Origin: Pseudomonas sp. ZH-FAD
GTDB taxonomy: Bacteria; Pseudomonadota; Gammaproteobacteria; Pseudomonadales; Pseudomonadaceae
Reading direction: 5' to 3'
DNA: 64,000 bases
Assembly: GCF_002803095.1 (NCBI RefSeq)
Contig: NZ_PGLR01000006.1
Location: forward strand, 1 to 64,000
In this document: piece after piece, positions 36,869 to 46,844 of the stretch
Layout of the letters: every line of letters begins with the position of its first letter
Position numbering within the stretch: the first letter of the stretch is position 1
Notes under the pieces: generated by a model
The model's database searches: none
Told to the model about the DNA's origin: nothing
Seen by the model: only the letters and a program-made list of their open reading frames with translations
Made by a program: the position numbers and the translations under genes

Positions 36869-37486
36869 ATGCGTACACTGCTGCTCTGCCTGTTGTTCAT
36901 CACCCAAGCAGCTTCGGCTCAGGTCTATACCTATATCGACGCTGAAGGTAACCGCGTTTTCACTGACAAGCCGCGCAGCAGCAATGCCGAACGGGTGATG
37001 CTCGCGCCGTCCAACACCGCGCAAATGAGCCAGCCCCAACCCACGGTGCGCATGGCCCCACCAGCTGCGGCAAGCAAACCGACCGTGCACTATCAGGTGC
37101 TGCGCATTCTTGTGCCGGAGCCGGACGCCTCGATCCATAACGGTTCCGGCGACATGATCGTCACCCTCAACAGCGAGCCCGGCCTGCTACCCGGCCACAG
37201 CTACCGGCTGCTGCTCGATGGCGAGCCCCAGGGCGAGACAAGCCGCAGCCCGGTCTTCTCCCTGCAGCACGTCGACCGCGGCACGCACCAACTGGTGGCA
37301 GAAATCATCGACTCCGCCGGGCTCATCGTCGAACGCACACCGGCGCAACCCTTCCACATGCACCGCATGACCCTGGCGCAGAAGCGCAAGATCAATCCGT
37401 GCAAGAAGGATGAATACGGCGTTCGCCCCGAATGCCCGCTGAAAGACAAGCCCGAGGAAGAGGTCAGTATCCTTCCCTTCTTCTGA
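36869..37486 (+). CDS. Secreted DUF4124-domain protein, paralogue
   Basis: This 205-residue protein has the same plan as its upstream neighbour: a signal peptide (MRTLLLCLLFITQAASA), DUF4124 start QVYTYIDAEGNRVFTDKP, a linker, and a beta domain with SYRLLLDGEPQGETSRSPV and GTHQLVAEIIDSAG. The end differs, with two cysteines (INPCKKDEYGVRPECPLK) and a short acidic, hydrophobic tail. Start and stop leave only a five-base gap to the first gene, so they form an operon, probably from tandem duplication. Its function is unknown. Confidence 0.85.
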   Translation: MRTLLLCLLFITQAASAQVYTYIDAEGNRVFTDKPRSSNAERVMLAPSNTAQMSQPQPTVRMAPPAAASKPTVHYQVLRILVPEPDASIHNGSGDMIVTLNSEPGLLPGHSYRLLLDGEPQGETSRSPVFSLQHVDRGTHQLVAEIIDSAGLIVERTPAQPFHMHRMTLAQKRKINPCKKDEYGVRPECPLKDKPEEEVSILPFF

Positions 37487-37493
37487 ATCAACT

Positions 37494-37510
37494 CGCACCT
37501 TAATGGTGCA
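37494..37510. promoter_or_regulatory. NtrC binding site upstream of ntrBC
   Basis: CGCACCTTAATGGTGCA contains the perfect palindrome GCACC-N5-GGTGC, the standard NtrC site. A further half-site GCGCACC lies at 37517-37523. Both sit about 110-130 bp upstream of the sigma-54-like site at 37628, a normal enhancer distance, and just after the second DUF4124 gene. Confidence 0.85.
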
Positions 37511-37627
37511 ATCAAGCGCACCACCTCCTAAGCTCTCCCTGTTTTGGGTCGCTTTTCTTCGCCCAGTCGCGCCGCCGCACCACTAAACCCTGGCAGACCG
37601 CACAAATAATGCGTCTTTTCGGGGCCT

Positions 37628-37643
37628 TGGTTTGCTTCTTGCA
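37628..37643 (+). promoter_or_regulatory. Probable sigma-54 promoter of ntrBC
   Basis: TGGTTTGCTTCTTGCA keeps the -24 GG and -12 TTGCA with exact ten-base spacing but has TT in place of CA after the GG. It lies 32 bp before the ntrB start and downstream of the NtrC palindrome at 37494. Confidence 0.7.
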
Positions 37644-37674
37644 TTTTCCTGCCCATCGCCGGAACGCACTGCCT

Positions 37675-38759
37675 ATGACCATCAACGACGCGCTGCACCG
37701 ACTGCTACTCGACAACCTGACCACCGCCACCCTGCTGCTCAACAGCCAGCTGTGCCTTGAGTACATGAACCCGGCGGCGGAAATGCTCCTGGCCGTCAGC
37801 GGCCAACGCAGCCATGGTCAGTTCATCAGCGACCTGTTCACCGAATCGCCCGAGGCGCTGTCATCCTTGCGCCAGGCGGTGGAGCAGGCTCATCCGTTCA
37901 ACAAGCGTGAAGCCGTGCTGACCTCGGTCACTGGCCAGACGCTGACCGTGGACTATGCCGTCACCCCATTGTTCAGCAAGGGTGAAACCCTGCTGCTGCT
38001 GGAGGTGCACCCGCGTGATCGCCTACTGCGCATCACCAAGGAAGAGGCACAGCTGTCCAAGCAGGAAACCACCAAACTGCTGGTGCGCGGCCTGGCCCAC
38101 GAAATCAAGAATCCACTCGGCGGCATTCGCGGCGCAGCACAACTGCTGTCGCGCGAACTGCCCAACGAAGAGCTCAAGGACTACACCAACGTCATCATCG
38201 AAGAGGCCGATCGCCTGCGTAACCTGGTCGACCGCATGCTCGGCTCGAACAAGCTGCCGTCGCTGGCGATGACCAACGTCCACGAGGTGCTCGAGCGCGT
38301 CGCCAACCTGATCGAAGCGGAAAGCCAGGGCAGCATCACTTTGGTGCGCGACTACGACCCGAGCATTCCGGATCTGCTGATCGACCGCGAGCAGATGATC
38401 CAGGCCGTACTGAATATCGTGCGCAACGCCATGCAGGCCATCGCCGGGCAGAAGCACGACATGGGCCTCGGGCGCATCAGCCTGCGTACTCGCACCCTGC
38501 GCCAGTTCACCATCGGCCACACCCGCCACCGCTTGGTGGTCAAGGTCGAGATCATCGACAACGGCCCCGGCATCCCGCCTGAGCTGCAGGAAACCATCTT
38601 CTATCCCATGGTCAGCGGGCGTGCCGACGGCACCGGCCTGGGCCTGGCCATCACCCAGAACATCATCAGTCAGCACCAGGGCCTGATCGAGTGCGAGAGC
38701 TATCCCGGCCACACCGTATTCTCGATCTTCCTACCGCTGGAACAAGGAGCGCCCACGCC

Positions 38760-38763
<4 letters not shown>
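37675..38763 (+). CDS. ntrB: Nitrogen regulation sensor kinase NtrB
   Basis: This 362-residue cytoplasmic kinase starts at the ATG at 37675 (MTINDALHRLLLDNLTTATL). An N-terminal PAS domain is followed by the H-box RGLAHEIKNPLGGIRGA near residue 139. The ATPase domain has NIVRNAMQAI, DNGPGIPPEL and DGTGLGLAITQNI. It phosphorylates NtrC when nitrogen is low, under PII control. The longer frame to 37609 would overlap the promoter. It overlaps ntrC by four bases and is preceded by a dedicated sigma-54/NtrC control region. Confidence 0.95.
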
Positions 38764-40193
<1,430 letters not shown>

Positions 40194-40210
40194 TCCCGCC
40201 AGCGTTACGA

Positions 40211-40240
40211 AAAAGGGCATCCCACGGGATGCCCTTTTCA
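40211..40240. terminator. Bidirectional rho-independent terminator after ntrC
   Basis: GGGCATCC, a CACG loop and GGATGCCC at 40215-40234 are flanked by AAAAA on the left and TTTTCATTTT on the right. It ends ntrC, and on the other strand probably the TM2 gene. A half REP unit (CCCCGGATTGCATCCGGG) follows at 40246. Confidence 0.88.
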
Positions 40241-40318
40241 TTTTCCCCGGATTGCATCCGGGCTACGACGCGACGACCGTAGGGTGCGCCGCGCGCACCG
40301 ACAATTGTCGCCGCCCGA

Positions 40319-40717
40319 TCACCCGCGCTGCGCGTTTTTGATAGAGATCTGCGTATTGAGCGTCCAGAAGTCGTAGAGCACGCCGATCAGGAACAGGCCG
40401 CCGGTAAATAAGTAAATGATCCCGGTGATCCACTTGCCCTGATACATGCGGTGCACACCGAACACGCCGAGGAAGGTCAGCAGGATCCACGCCACGTTGT
40501 AGTCGGTGTCGCCTGCGGTGAAGCGCAGGTCGGCCTCGCGATCCATCGAGGGGATCAGAAACAGGTCGATGATCCAGCCGATGAAGAACAATCCCAGGGT
40601 GAAGAACCAGATGGTGCCGGTGACCGGCTTGCCGTAGTAGAAGCGGTGGGAACCGAGAAAGCCGAAGATCCACAGCAGGTAACCGATCAGTTTGCTGTGC
40701 GTATCCTGTCGTTGCAT
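40319..40717 (-). CDS. TM2-domain membrane protein
   Basis: This 132-residue protein starts at the ATG at 40717, preceded by AAGGAG. Two TM2-like repeats are visible: LLWIFGFLGSHRFYYGKPVT near residue 14 and LTFLGVFGVHRMYQGKWITG near 80. Each has the G-x-H-R-x-Y pattern between membrane helices. Four hydrophobic helices are expected in all. Such proteins have no established bacterial function. The longer minus-strand open frame reaching 41686 is only the shadow of the radical-SAM gene. It is divergent from the SOS operon across 147 bp. Confidence 0.85.
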   Translation of the reverse strand: MQRQDTHSKLIGYLLWIFGFLGSHRFYYGKPVTGTIWFFTLGLFFIGWIIDLFLIPSMDREADLRFTAGDTDYNVAWILLTFLGVFGVHRMYQGKWITGIIYLFTGGLFLIGVLYDFWTLNTQISIKNAQRG

Positions 40718-40831
40718 GGCGAACTCCTTGTGCAAGATGCTGCTATGACGCTGCGCGTCGAGTGAAGGTTTCATTTGCAGCGAGGCAGCGCCGCACAACG
40801 AATAGCTTGATAGCTGTACGACGGCCATATA

Positions 40832-40847
40832 CTGTATAAAAAAACAG
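40832..40847. promoter_or_regulatory. LexA (SOS) box
   Basis: CTGTATAAAAAAACAG is a perfect CTG-N10-CAG LexA operator of the gammaproteobacterial type with an A+T-filled centre. It is extended outward by matching TA/TA flanks (ATACTG...CAGTAT). It lies 17 bp before the radical-SAM gene and would block its promoter until DNA damage. Confidence 0.92.
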
Positions 40848-40864
40848 TATAGATATCGCCTGCC

Positions 40865-42076
40865 ATGCAATTGATCGAAAAGCTCACCATCCTCGCCGAC
40901 GCCGCCAAGTACGACGCCTCCTGCGCCAGCAGCGGCGCACCAAAGCGCAGCTCCAAGGGCAAGGACGGCATCGGCTCGGCCAACGGCATGGGCATCTGCC
41001 ACAGCTACACGCCGGACGGTCGCTGCGTGGCACTGCTCAAAGTGCTGCTGACCAACTTCTGCCTGTACGACTGCCAGTACTGCATCAACCGCCGATCCAG
41101 CGATGTGCCGCGTGCGCGCTTCACGCCCGAGGAAGTGGTGACACTGACCTTGGACTTCTACAAGCGCAACTGTATCAGCGGCCTGTTCCTCAGCTCCGGC
41201 ATCATCCGCTCGGCTGACTACACCATGGAGCAGTTGATTCGCGTCGCCAAGCTGCTGCGCCAGGAGCATCAGTTCCGCGGTTACATTCATCTGAAGACCA
41301 TCCCCGATGCCGCGCCGGAACTGATCGCCGAGGCTGGTCTTTACGCCGATCGCCTCAGCGTCAATATCGAACTGCCCACCGAAACCAGCCTGGTGCGCCT
41401 GGCGCCGGAAAAGAACGTCGGCAGCATCCACCAGGCCATGCACAGCATTCATCTCGGTGAGCGCGAGGCCCAGGAAGAACGTCGCGCGCCACGTTTCGCC
41501 CCGGCCGGGCAAAGCACGCAGATGATCGTCGGCGCCGATGCCACCGATGACAGCACCATCCTGCACAACGCTCAGAGCCTGTATCACGACTATCGCCTGC
41601 GCCGCGTCTACTACTCGGCCTTCAGCCCCATCCCGCAGAGCCCGAAAACCGTGCCCTTCGAGGCGCCGCCCCTGCTCCGCGAACATCGCCTGTACCAGGC
41701 GGATTTCCTCATGCGCGGCTATGGCTTCAGCGCCACGGAGCTGCTCGCCGGCCCAGGCAACCTGGCGCTGGATATCGACCCCAAGCTGGCCTGGGCCCTG
41801 GCCAATCGCGAGCAGTTTCCGGTGGACCTGAACCGCGCCGACGAGTCATTGATCGCCCGCGTGCCCGGCATCGGCGTGCTCAGCGCCAGGCGCCTGGGCG
41901 CACTGCGCCGCGAACGACGCATCCGCTATGAGGATCTGACCCGCCTGCGCTGCGTGCTGGAAAAGGCCAAGCCCTTCATCGTTACCCAGGATTACCGGCC
42001 ACCGCGGGCCGAACACGAATCCGTGGTGCTGCGCCAGCAACTGCGCGACACCCCGGTGCAGATGGCATTGTGGTGA
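40865..42076 (+). CDS. Putative DNA modification/repair radical-SAM protein
   Basis: This 403-residue radical S-adenosylmethionine protein has 4Fe-4S ligands C66, C70 and C73 (FCLYDCQYC). A glycine/serine-rich N-terminal lead (SSKGKDGIGSANGMGICHSY) has two further cysteines. The C-terminal helix-hairpin-helix is DESLIARVPGIGVLSARRLG near residue 330, which suggests DNA contact. It belongs to the family that is regularly paired with a DUF4130/UDG-linked partner; the partner is the next gene. It lies directly behind a perfect LexA box, so SOS induction is expected. No substrate is established for the family, to my knowledge. Confidence 0.88.
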   Translation: MQLIEKLTILADAAKYDASCASSGAPKRSSKGKDGIGSANGMGICHSYTPDGRCVALLKVLLTNFCLYDCQYCINRRSSDVPRARFTPEEVVTLTLDFYKRNCISGLFLSSGIIRSADYTMEQLIRVAKLLRQEHQFRGYIHLKTIPDAAPELIAEAGLYADRLSVNIELPTETSLVRLAPEKNVGSIHQAMHSIHLGEREAQEERRAPRFAPAGQSTQMIVGADATDDSTILHNAQSLYHDYRLRRVYYSAFSPIPQSPKTVPFEAPPLLREHRLYQADFLMRGYGFSATELLAGPGNLALDIDPKLAWALANREQFPVDLNRADESLIARVPGIGVLSARRLGALRRERRIRYEDLTRLRCVLEKAKPFIVTQDYRPPRAEHESVVLRQQLRDTPVQMALW

Positions 42077-42963
42077 TACACAGCCTGCGTTTCGACGGCA
42101 CCTTCGCCACCTGGCGCCAGGCCGCGCGCCGCGCCTTGCTGCAGGGCCTGGCGCCGCACCAGCTGCAATGGCTGGACGAAGAGGCAGCGCCCGGCTTGTT
42201 CGACCAGCCCGCCGAACGCGCGCCGGAGCCCAATGGCCGTCTGCGTGTCTCACCCGAATTGCTCGGCTTGCTGGAAAGCGCCGCACAGTATCGCGGCGAG
42301 GAGCGCTGGAGCCTGCTCTACCGCGTGCTGTGGCGCTTCGTGCAGGGCGAGCGCAGCGCCGTACTCGCCGGCGACCCCGACGGCAGCGAGCTGCATCGCC
42401 GGCTCAAGGCGGTGCGGCGCGAGGCCCATCACCTGCATGCTTTCGTGCGCTTTCAGCCGAGCAAGGCGCAAGGCGCGCCGGACTTCGTCGCCTGGTTCGA
42501 ACCGGCGCACGACATCCTCGCCTCGGCCAGTGGTCACTTCGCCGAGCGCCTGGGCAAGCACAGTTGGTTGATCGCTACACCGCGCGACGGCGTGTACTGG
42601 GATGGCCAGCACCTGCAGCACGAGCCCCGCTGCCCGGCGCAATGGCAAGCCTGGGCAGAGCAGCCCGAGGATGACGGTCAGGCCCTGTGGCGTGCCTATT
42701 ACGGCAGCACCTTCAATCCGGCGCGGCTCAACCGCACGGTAATGCAGCAGCATCTGCCGCTGAGATTCTGGAAGCACCTGCCGGAAGGCCCGCTGATTCC
42801 GCAACTGATGAGCGAAGCACGCGCCGGTGCGCAGCGCGATGGCCAGGCATTGGTGCTGGCCGGCAGAAAGGGCAAACGCATCGCCCAGATAAACGAAGGG
42901 GACGCAGCGCGTCCCCCGTCAGGCAGCGTCAGCGGAAGCGACGCCCCGGATCTTCCTCGCTGA
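42070..42963 (+). CDS. DUF4130-type DNA metabolism protein, partner of the radical-SAM gene
   Basis: This 297-residue protein starts at one of two GTG codons (42070 or 42073) that overlap the radical-SAM stop, so the two are coupled. It opens MVIHSLRFDGTFATWRQAAR. It carries the family segments HHLHAFVRFQP near residue 118, FVAWFEPAHDILASASGHFA near 138, and YYGSTFNPARLNRTVMQQHL near 210. In many genomes this domain is fused to a uracil-DNA-glycosylase-like domain; here that domain is missing. The last 35 bp overlap the convergent pilU gene, and the C-terminal tail is probably poorly conserved. Confidence 0.82.
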   Translation: MVIHSLRFDGTFATWRQAARRALLQGLAPHQLQWLDEEAAPGLFDQPAERAPEPNGRLRVSPELLGLLESAAQYRGEERWSLLYRVLWRFVQGERSAVLAGDPDGSELHRRLKAVRREAHHLHAFVRFQPSKAQGAPDFVAWFEPAHDILASASGHFAERLGKHSWLIATPRDGVYWDGQHLQHEPRCPAQWQAWAEQPEDDGQALWRAYYGSTFNPARLNRTVMQQHLPLRFWKHLPEGPLIPQLMSEARAGAQRDGQALVLAGRKGKRIAQINEGDAARPPSGSVSGSDAPDLPR

Positions 42964-44074
42964 CCTCCAGCGCCAGGCCCTGGGCCATGCTGGTCAGGTG
43001 ATCGCCGTCGGTTTCCGAACCGAGCTTGATCATCAGGCGCAGGTCGTTGGCCGAGTCGGCGTAGAGCAGTGCATCTTCGTAGGTGATCTCGCCCTGGGTG
43101 TAGAGGTTGTACAGCGCCTGGTCGAAGGTCTGCATGCCCTGCTCGGTGGAGCGCTTCATCAGGCCCTTGAGCTCGTGCACCTCACCCTTGCGGATCAGGT
43201 CGGCGGCCAGCGGGGTGTTGATCAGCACCTCGATCACCGCGCGACGGCCCTTGCCGTCCGGGGTTGGAATCAGTTGCTGAGCGACGATGGCCTTGAGGTT
43301 GAGCGACAGGTCCATCCACACCTGGTTCTGCCGATCCGCCGGGAAGAAGTTGATGATGCGGTCCAGCGCCTGGTTGGCGTTGTTGGCATGCAGGGTGGCC
43401 AGACACAGATGGCCGGTTTCGGCGAAAGCCACGGCATGATCCATGGTCTCGCGGGTGCGCACCTCACCGATAAGAATCACGTCCGGCGCCTGACGCAGGG
43501 TGTTCTTCAGCGCCACTTCGAACGACTCGGTGTCGATACCCACTTCACGCTGGGTGACGATGCAGCTCTGATGCTGGTGGATGTACTCGATCGGGTCTTC
43601 GATGGAGATGATATGGCCGCTGCTGTTCTTGTTGCGGTAACCGATCATCGCCGCCAGCGAGGTGGACTTGCCGGTACCGGTAGCCCCGACGAACAGCACC
43701 AGGCCGCGCTTGGTCAACGCCAGCTTCTTGAGGATTTCCGGCAGCTTGAGTTCGTCGATGGTCGGGATATTGGTCTCGATCCGGCGCAGCACCATGCCCA
43801 CCAGGTTGCGCTGGTAGAAGGCGCTGACACGGAAACGACCGATACCACGGGCGCTGATGGCGAAGTTGCACTCATGGTTCTCGGCAAAGTCGCGGCGTTG
43901 TGCTTCGTTCATCACACCCAACACGGTCTCGCGGGTCTGCTCCGGCGACATGGCGTTCTTGGTCACCGGCATGATCTTGCCATTGACCTTCATCGACGGC
44001 GGGACGCCAGCGGTGATGAACAGGTCGGAGCCGCCTTTTTCCACCATCAGGCGCAGCAGTTTTTCGAATTCCAT
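42929..44074 (-). CDS. pilU: Type IV pilus retraction ATPase PilU
   Basis: This 381-residue hexameric secretion-type ATPase starts MEFEKLLRLMVEKGGSDLFI. It has Walker A FVGATGTGKST near residue 130, the Asp box and Walker B around VILIGEVRTRETMD, and the His box HLCLATLHANNANQALD. It assists PilT in retracting type IV pili and is needed for full twitching. It is downstream of pilT in the same direction across 124 bp. The 3' end overlaps the convergent DUF4130 gene. Confidence 0.96.
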   Translation of the reverse strand: MEFEKLLRLMVEKGGSDLFITAGVPPSMKVNGKIMPVTKNAMSPEQTRETVLGVMNEAQRRDFAENHECNFAISARGIGRFRVSAFYQRNLVGMVLRRIETNIPTIDELKLPEILKKLALTKRGLVLFVGATGTGKSTSLAAMIGYRNKNSSGHIISIEDPIEYIHQHQSCIVTQREVGIDTESFEVALKNTLRQAPDVILIGEVRTRETMDHAVAFAETGHLCLATLHANNANQALDRIINFFPADRQNQVWMDLSLNLKAIVAQQLIPTPDGKGRRAVIEVLINTPLAADLIRKGEVHELKGLMKRSTEQGMQTFDQALYNLYTQGEITYEDALLYADSANDLRLMIKLGSETDGDHLTSMAQGLALEVSEEDPGRRFR

Positions 44075-44198
44075 CTTAGGTTTCGCTCATCAACGACACG
44101 CACAGGATTCGGAAGGCCCCGGCAGGGGCTCAGCGACTGCTGGCGTGTTCCGCAGTCGCTAGCGCTGCGACCGACAGCCGGCCGCAGCACGTTGCTAG

Positions 44199-45233
44199 TT
44201 AGAGACTTTCCGGACTCTTGGCCTTCTCGCGCGCGCTGTCGCGGCTGACCAACCCCTTGGACACCAGTGTTTTGAGGCAGGCATCGAGGGTCTGCATGCC
44301 CAGTGCGCCGCCGGTCTGGATCGCCGAATACATCTGCGCCACCTTGTCCTCACGGATCAGGTTACGAATCGCCGGGGTGCCAATCATGATTTCGTGCGCC
44401 GCGACACGACCGCCGCCGATCTTCTTCAGCAGAGTCTGCGAGATCACCGCCTGCAGCGACTCGGAGAGCATCGAACGCACCATCGACTTCTCCTCGGCCG
44501 GGAACACGTCGACCACACGGTCGATGGTCTTGGCGGCGGAGGTGGTGTGCAGGGTGCCGAAGACCAGGTGGCCGGTTTCCGCGGCGGTCAGCGCCAGGCG
44601 GATGGTTTCCAGGTCGCGCATCTCGCCCACCAGAATGATGTCCGGGTCTTCACGCAGGGCCGAGCGCAGCGCTTCGGAGAAGCCATGGGTGTCGCGGTGC
44701 ACCTCGCGCTGGTTGACCAGGCACTTCTTCGACTCGTGGACGAATTCGATGGGATCTTCGATGGTAAGAATGTGGTGGTACTTGTTGCTGTTGAGGTAGT
44801 CGAGCATCGCCGCCAGGGTGGTCGACTTGCCCGAACCGGTCGGGCCGGTAACCAGCACCAGGCCGCGCGGCACGTCAGTGATCTTGCGGAACACCTCGCC
44901 CATGCCCAGGTCTTCCATGGTCAGCACCTTGGACGGAATGGTACGGAACACCGCACCGGCGCCACGGTTCTGGTTGAAGGCGTTGACCCGGAAACGCGCC
45001 ACACCCGGCACTTCGAAGGAGAAGTCGGTCTCGAGGAACTCTTCGAAGTCCTTGCGCTGCTTGTCATTCATGATGTCGTAGATCAGCGCGTGTACCTGCT
45101 TGTGATCCAGCGGCGGCAGGTTGATGCGGCGTACATCGCCGTCGACGCGGATCATCGGCGGCAGACCCGCCGAGAGGTGCAAATCCGACGCGCCTTGTTT
45201 GGCGCTGAAGGCGAGCAGCTCAGTGATATCCAT
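44199..45233 (-). CDS. pilT: Type IV pilus retraction ATPase PilT
   Basis: The protein has 344 residues from the ATG at 45233 (MDITELLAFSAKQGASDLHL), the standard PilT length. Walker A is VTGPTGSGKSTTLAAML near residue 130, Walker B is DIILVGEMRDLETI near 200, and the characteristic AIRNLIRE motif is present near 288. It powers depolymerisation of type IV pili. An upstream frame to 45245 is less likely. It is divergent from yggS across 71 bp. Confidence 0.97.
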   Translation of the reverse strand: MDITELLAFSAKQGASDLHLSAGLPPMIRVDGDVRRINLPPLDHKQVHALIYDIMNDKQRKDFEEFLETDFSFEVPGVARFRVNAFNQNRGAGAVFRTIPSKVLTMEDLGMGEVFRKITDVPRGLVLVTGPTGSGKSTTLAAMLDYLNSNKYHHILTIEDPIEFVHESKKCLVNQREVHRDTHGFSEALRSALREDPDIILVGEMRDLETIRLALTAAETGHLVFGTLHTTSAAKTIDRVVDVFPAEEKSMVRSMLSESLQAVISQTLLKKIGGGRVAAHEIMIGTPAIRNLIREDKVAQMYSAIQTGGALGMQTLDACLKTLVSKGLVSRDSAREKAKSPESL

Positions 45234-45304
45234 GGGACTCCCCAATTACAAGCAAGCAGGTAGAATGCCGCGAACGCAACGGCCAGGCTTATAGAGCGCA
45301 GGTA

Positions 45305-45997
45305 ATGTCCACGATAGCAGAGAATATTGCAAAGGTCGGAGCGCGCATCCGTGAGGCGGCGCAAGCCTCGCAGCGTAATTTGACGGATATCGGCCTGCTC
45401 GCGGTGAGCAAGACCAAACCGGCAGCGGCCATTCGTGAAGCTCATGCGGCTGGTTTGTGCGATTTTGGCGAGAACTACCTGCAGGAAGCGCTGGAAAAAC
45501 AGGCCGAACTGAGTGATCTGCCCTTGATCTGGCACTTCATCGGCCCCATTCAATCGAACAAGACCCGGCCCATCGCCGAGCATTTCGACTGGGTACATTC
45601 GGTGGATCGCCTGAAAATCGCCCAACGCCTCTCCGAGCAGCGCCCCGCCCACCTGCCGCCGCTGAATATCTGCCTGCAGGTCAACGTCAGCGGTGAGGAC
45701 AGCAAATCCGGCTGCAGCCCAGAAGCGCTGCCAGAGCTGGCCAAGGCTGTAACCACCCTGCCCAACCTGCGCCTGCGTGGGCTGATGGCAATTCCCGAAC
45801 CTACCGACGATATCGCCGCGCAACATGCCGCCTTCGCCCACTTGCGCCAATTGCATGATGACCTGGCGCTGGACCTCGATACCTTGTCCATGGGCATGAG
45901 CCATGACCTGGAGGCCGCCATCGCCGAAGGTGCCACCTGGGTGCGCATCGGCACCGCCCTGTTCGGCGCCCGCGATTACGGCCAGCCCACTCACTGA
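45305..45997 (+). CDS. YggS/PLPBP family pyridoxal-phosphate homeostasis protein
   Basis: This 230-residue single-domain PLP-binding protein of the alanine-racemase fold has the PLP lysine in LLAVSKTKPAAAI near residue 39. Family motifs are GENYLQEALEK near 58, HFIGPIQSNK near 80 and SMGMSHDLEAAIAEGATWVR near 198. It buffers PLP and affects amino acid metabolism without known catalysis. It is the first gene of a compact run with proC (17-bp gap) and yggT. The ATG at 45305 begins MSTIAENIAKVGARI. Confidence 0.94.
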   Translation: MSTIAENIAKVGARIREAAQASQRNLTDIGLLAVSKTKPAAAIREAHAAGLCDFGENYLQEALEKQAELSDLPLIWHFIGPIQSNKTRPIAEHFDWVHSVDRLKIAQRLSEQRPAHLPPLNICLQVNVSGEDSKSGCSPEALPELAKAVTTLPNLRLRGLMAIPEPTDDIAAQHAAFAHLRQLHDDLALDLDTLSMGMSHDLEAAIAEGATWVRIGTALFGARDYGQPTH

Positions 45998-46014
45998 ATG
46001 AAGGATTTTCTGCA

Positions 46015-46833
46015 ATGAGCAACCCGACCATCGCCTTCGTCGGCGCCGGCAACATGGCAGCCAGCCTGATTGGCGGTCTGCGCGCCCAAGGCGTGGCAGC
46101 CAGCGCCATCCGCGCCAGCGAGCCCGGCAGCGAACAACGTGCCCGCCTGCAGCAAGAGCACGGCATCGCCACCTTCGCGGATAACGGTGAAGCCATAAAA
46201 GGCGTCGACCTGATCGTGCTGGCGGTCAAACCACAGATCATGAAAGCGGTATGCCTGGATCTGGCGCCACACCTGGCTCCCAATCAGGTGATCATCTCCA
46301 TCGCCGCCGGCATCAGCTGCGCCAGCCTGGAAAACTGGCTGGGCCAGCGCCCAGTCGTGCGTTGCATGCCCAACACGCCGGCGCTATTGCGCCAGGGCGT
46401 TTCCGGCCTGTTCGCCAACGCCCGCGTCAGCGCCGCACAGAAAGCCCAGGCCGAACAGGTGCTGAGCGCCGTTGGCCTGGCCCTGTGGCTGGATGAAGAA
46501 GCCCAACTAGACGCCGTTACCGCCGTTTCCGGCAGCGGCCCGGCTTATTTTTTCCTGCTGATCGAAGCCATGACAGCGGCTGGCGAGCAACTCGGCCTGC
46601 CGCGCGAGACGGCTGCACACCTGAGCATCCAGACTGCACTGGGCGCCGCACGCATGGCCAGCGAGAGTGATGTCGACGCCGCCGAACTGCGGCGCCGTGT
46701 GACCTCGCCGAACGGAACCACCGAAGCGGCGATCAAAACCTTCCAGGCCGGCGGCTTCGAAACGCTGGTACAACAGGCATTGAATGCCGCCGCCAATCGC
46801 TCGGCCGAACTGGCCGAACAACTGGGTCAATAA
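46015..46833 (+). CDS. proC: Pyrroline-5-carboxylate reductase
   Basis: This 272-residue enzyme has the N-terminal Rossmann motif FVGAGNMAASLIGGLRAQG. VRCMPNTPALLRQGVSGLFA lies near residue 118 and the family signature region AVSGSGPAYFFLLIEAM near 168. It reduces pyrroline-5-carboxylate to proline with NAD(P)H. GAAGGAT precedes the ATG at 46015. It is co-directional with yggS and yggT, the standard Pseudomonas arrangement. Confidence 0.96.
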   Translation: MSNPTIAFVGAGNMAASLIGGLRAQGVAASAIRASEPGSEQRARLQQEHGIATFADNGEAIKGVDLIVLAVKPQIMKAVCLDLAPHLAPNQVIISIAAGISCASLENWLGQRPVVRCMPNTPALLRQGVSGLFANARVSAAQKAQAEQVLSAVGLALWLDEEAQLDAVTAVSGSGPAYFFLLIEAMTAAGEQLGLPRETAAHLSIQTALGAARMASESDVDAAELRRRVTSPNGTTEAAIKTFQAGGFETLVQQALNAAANRSAELAEQLGQ

Positions 46834-46844
46834 AGGAAGCACAC

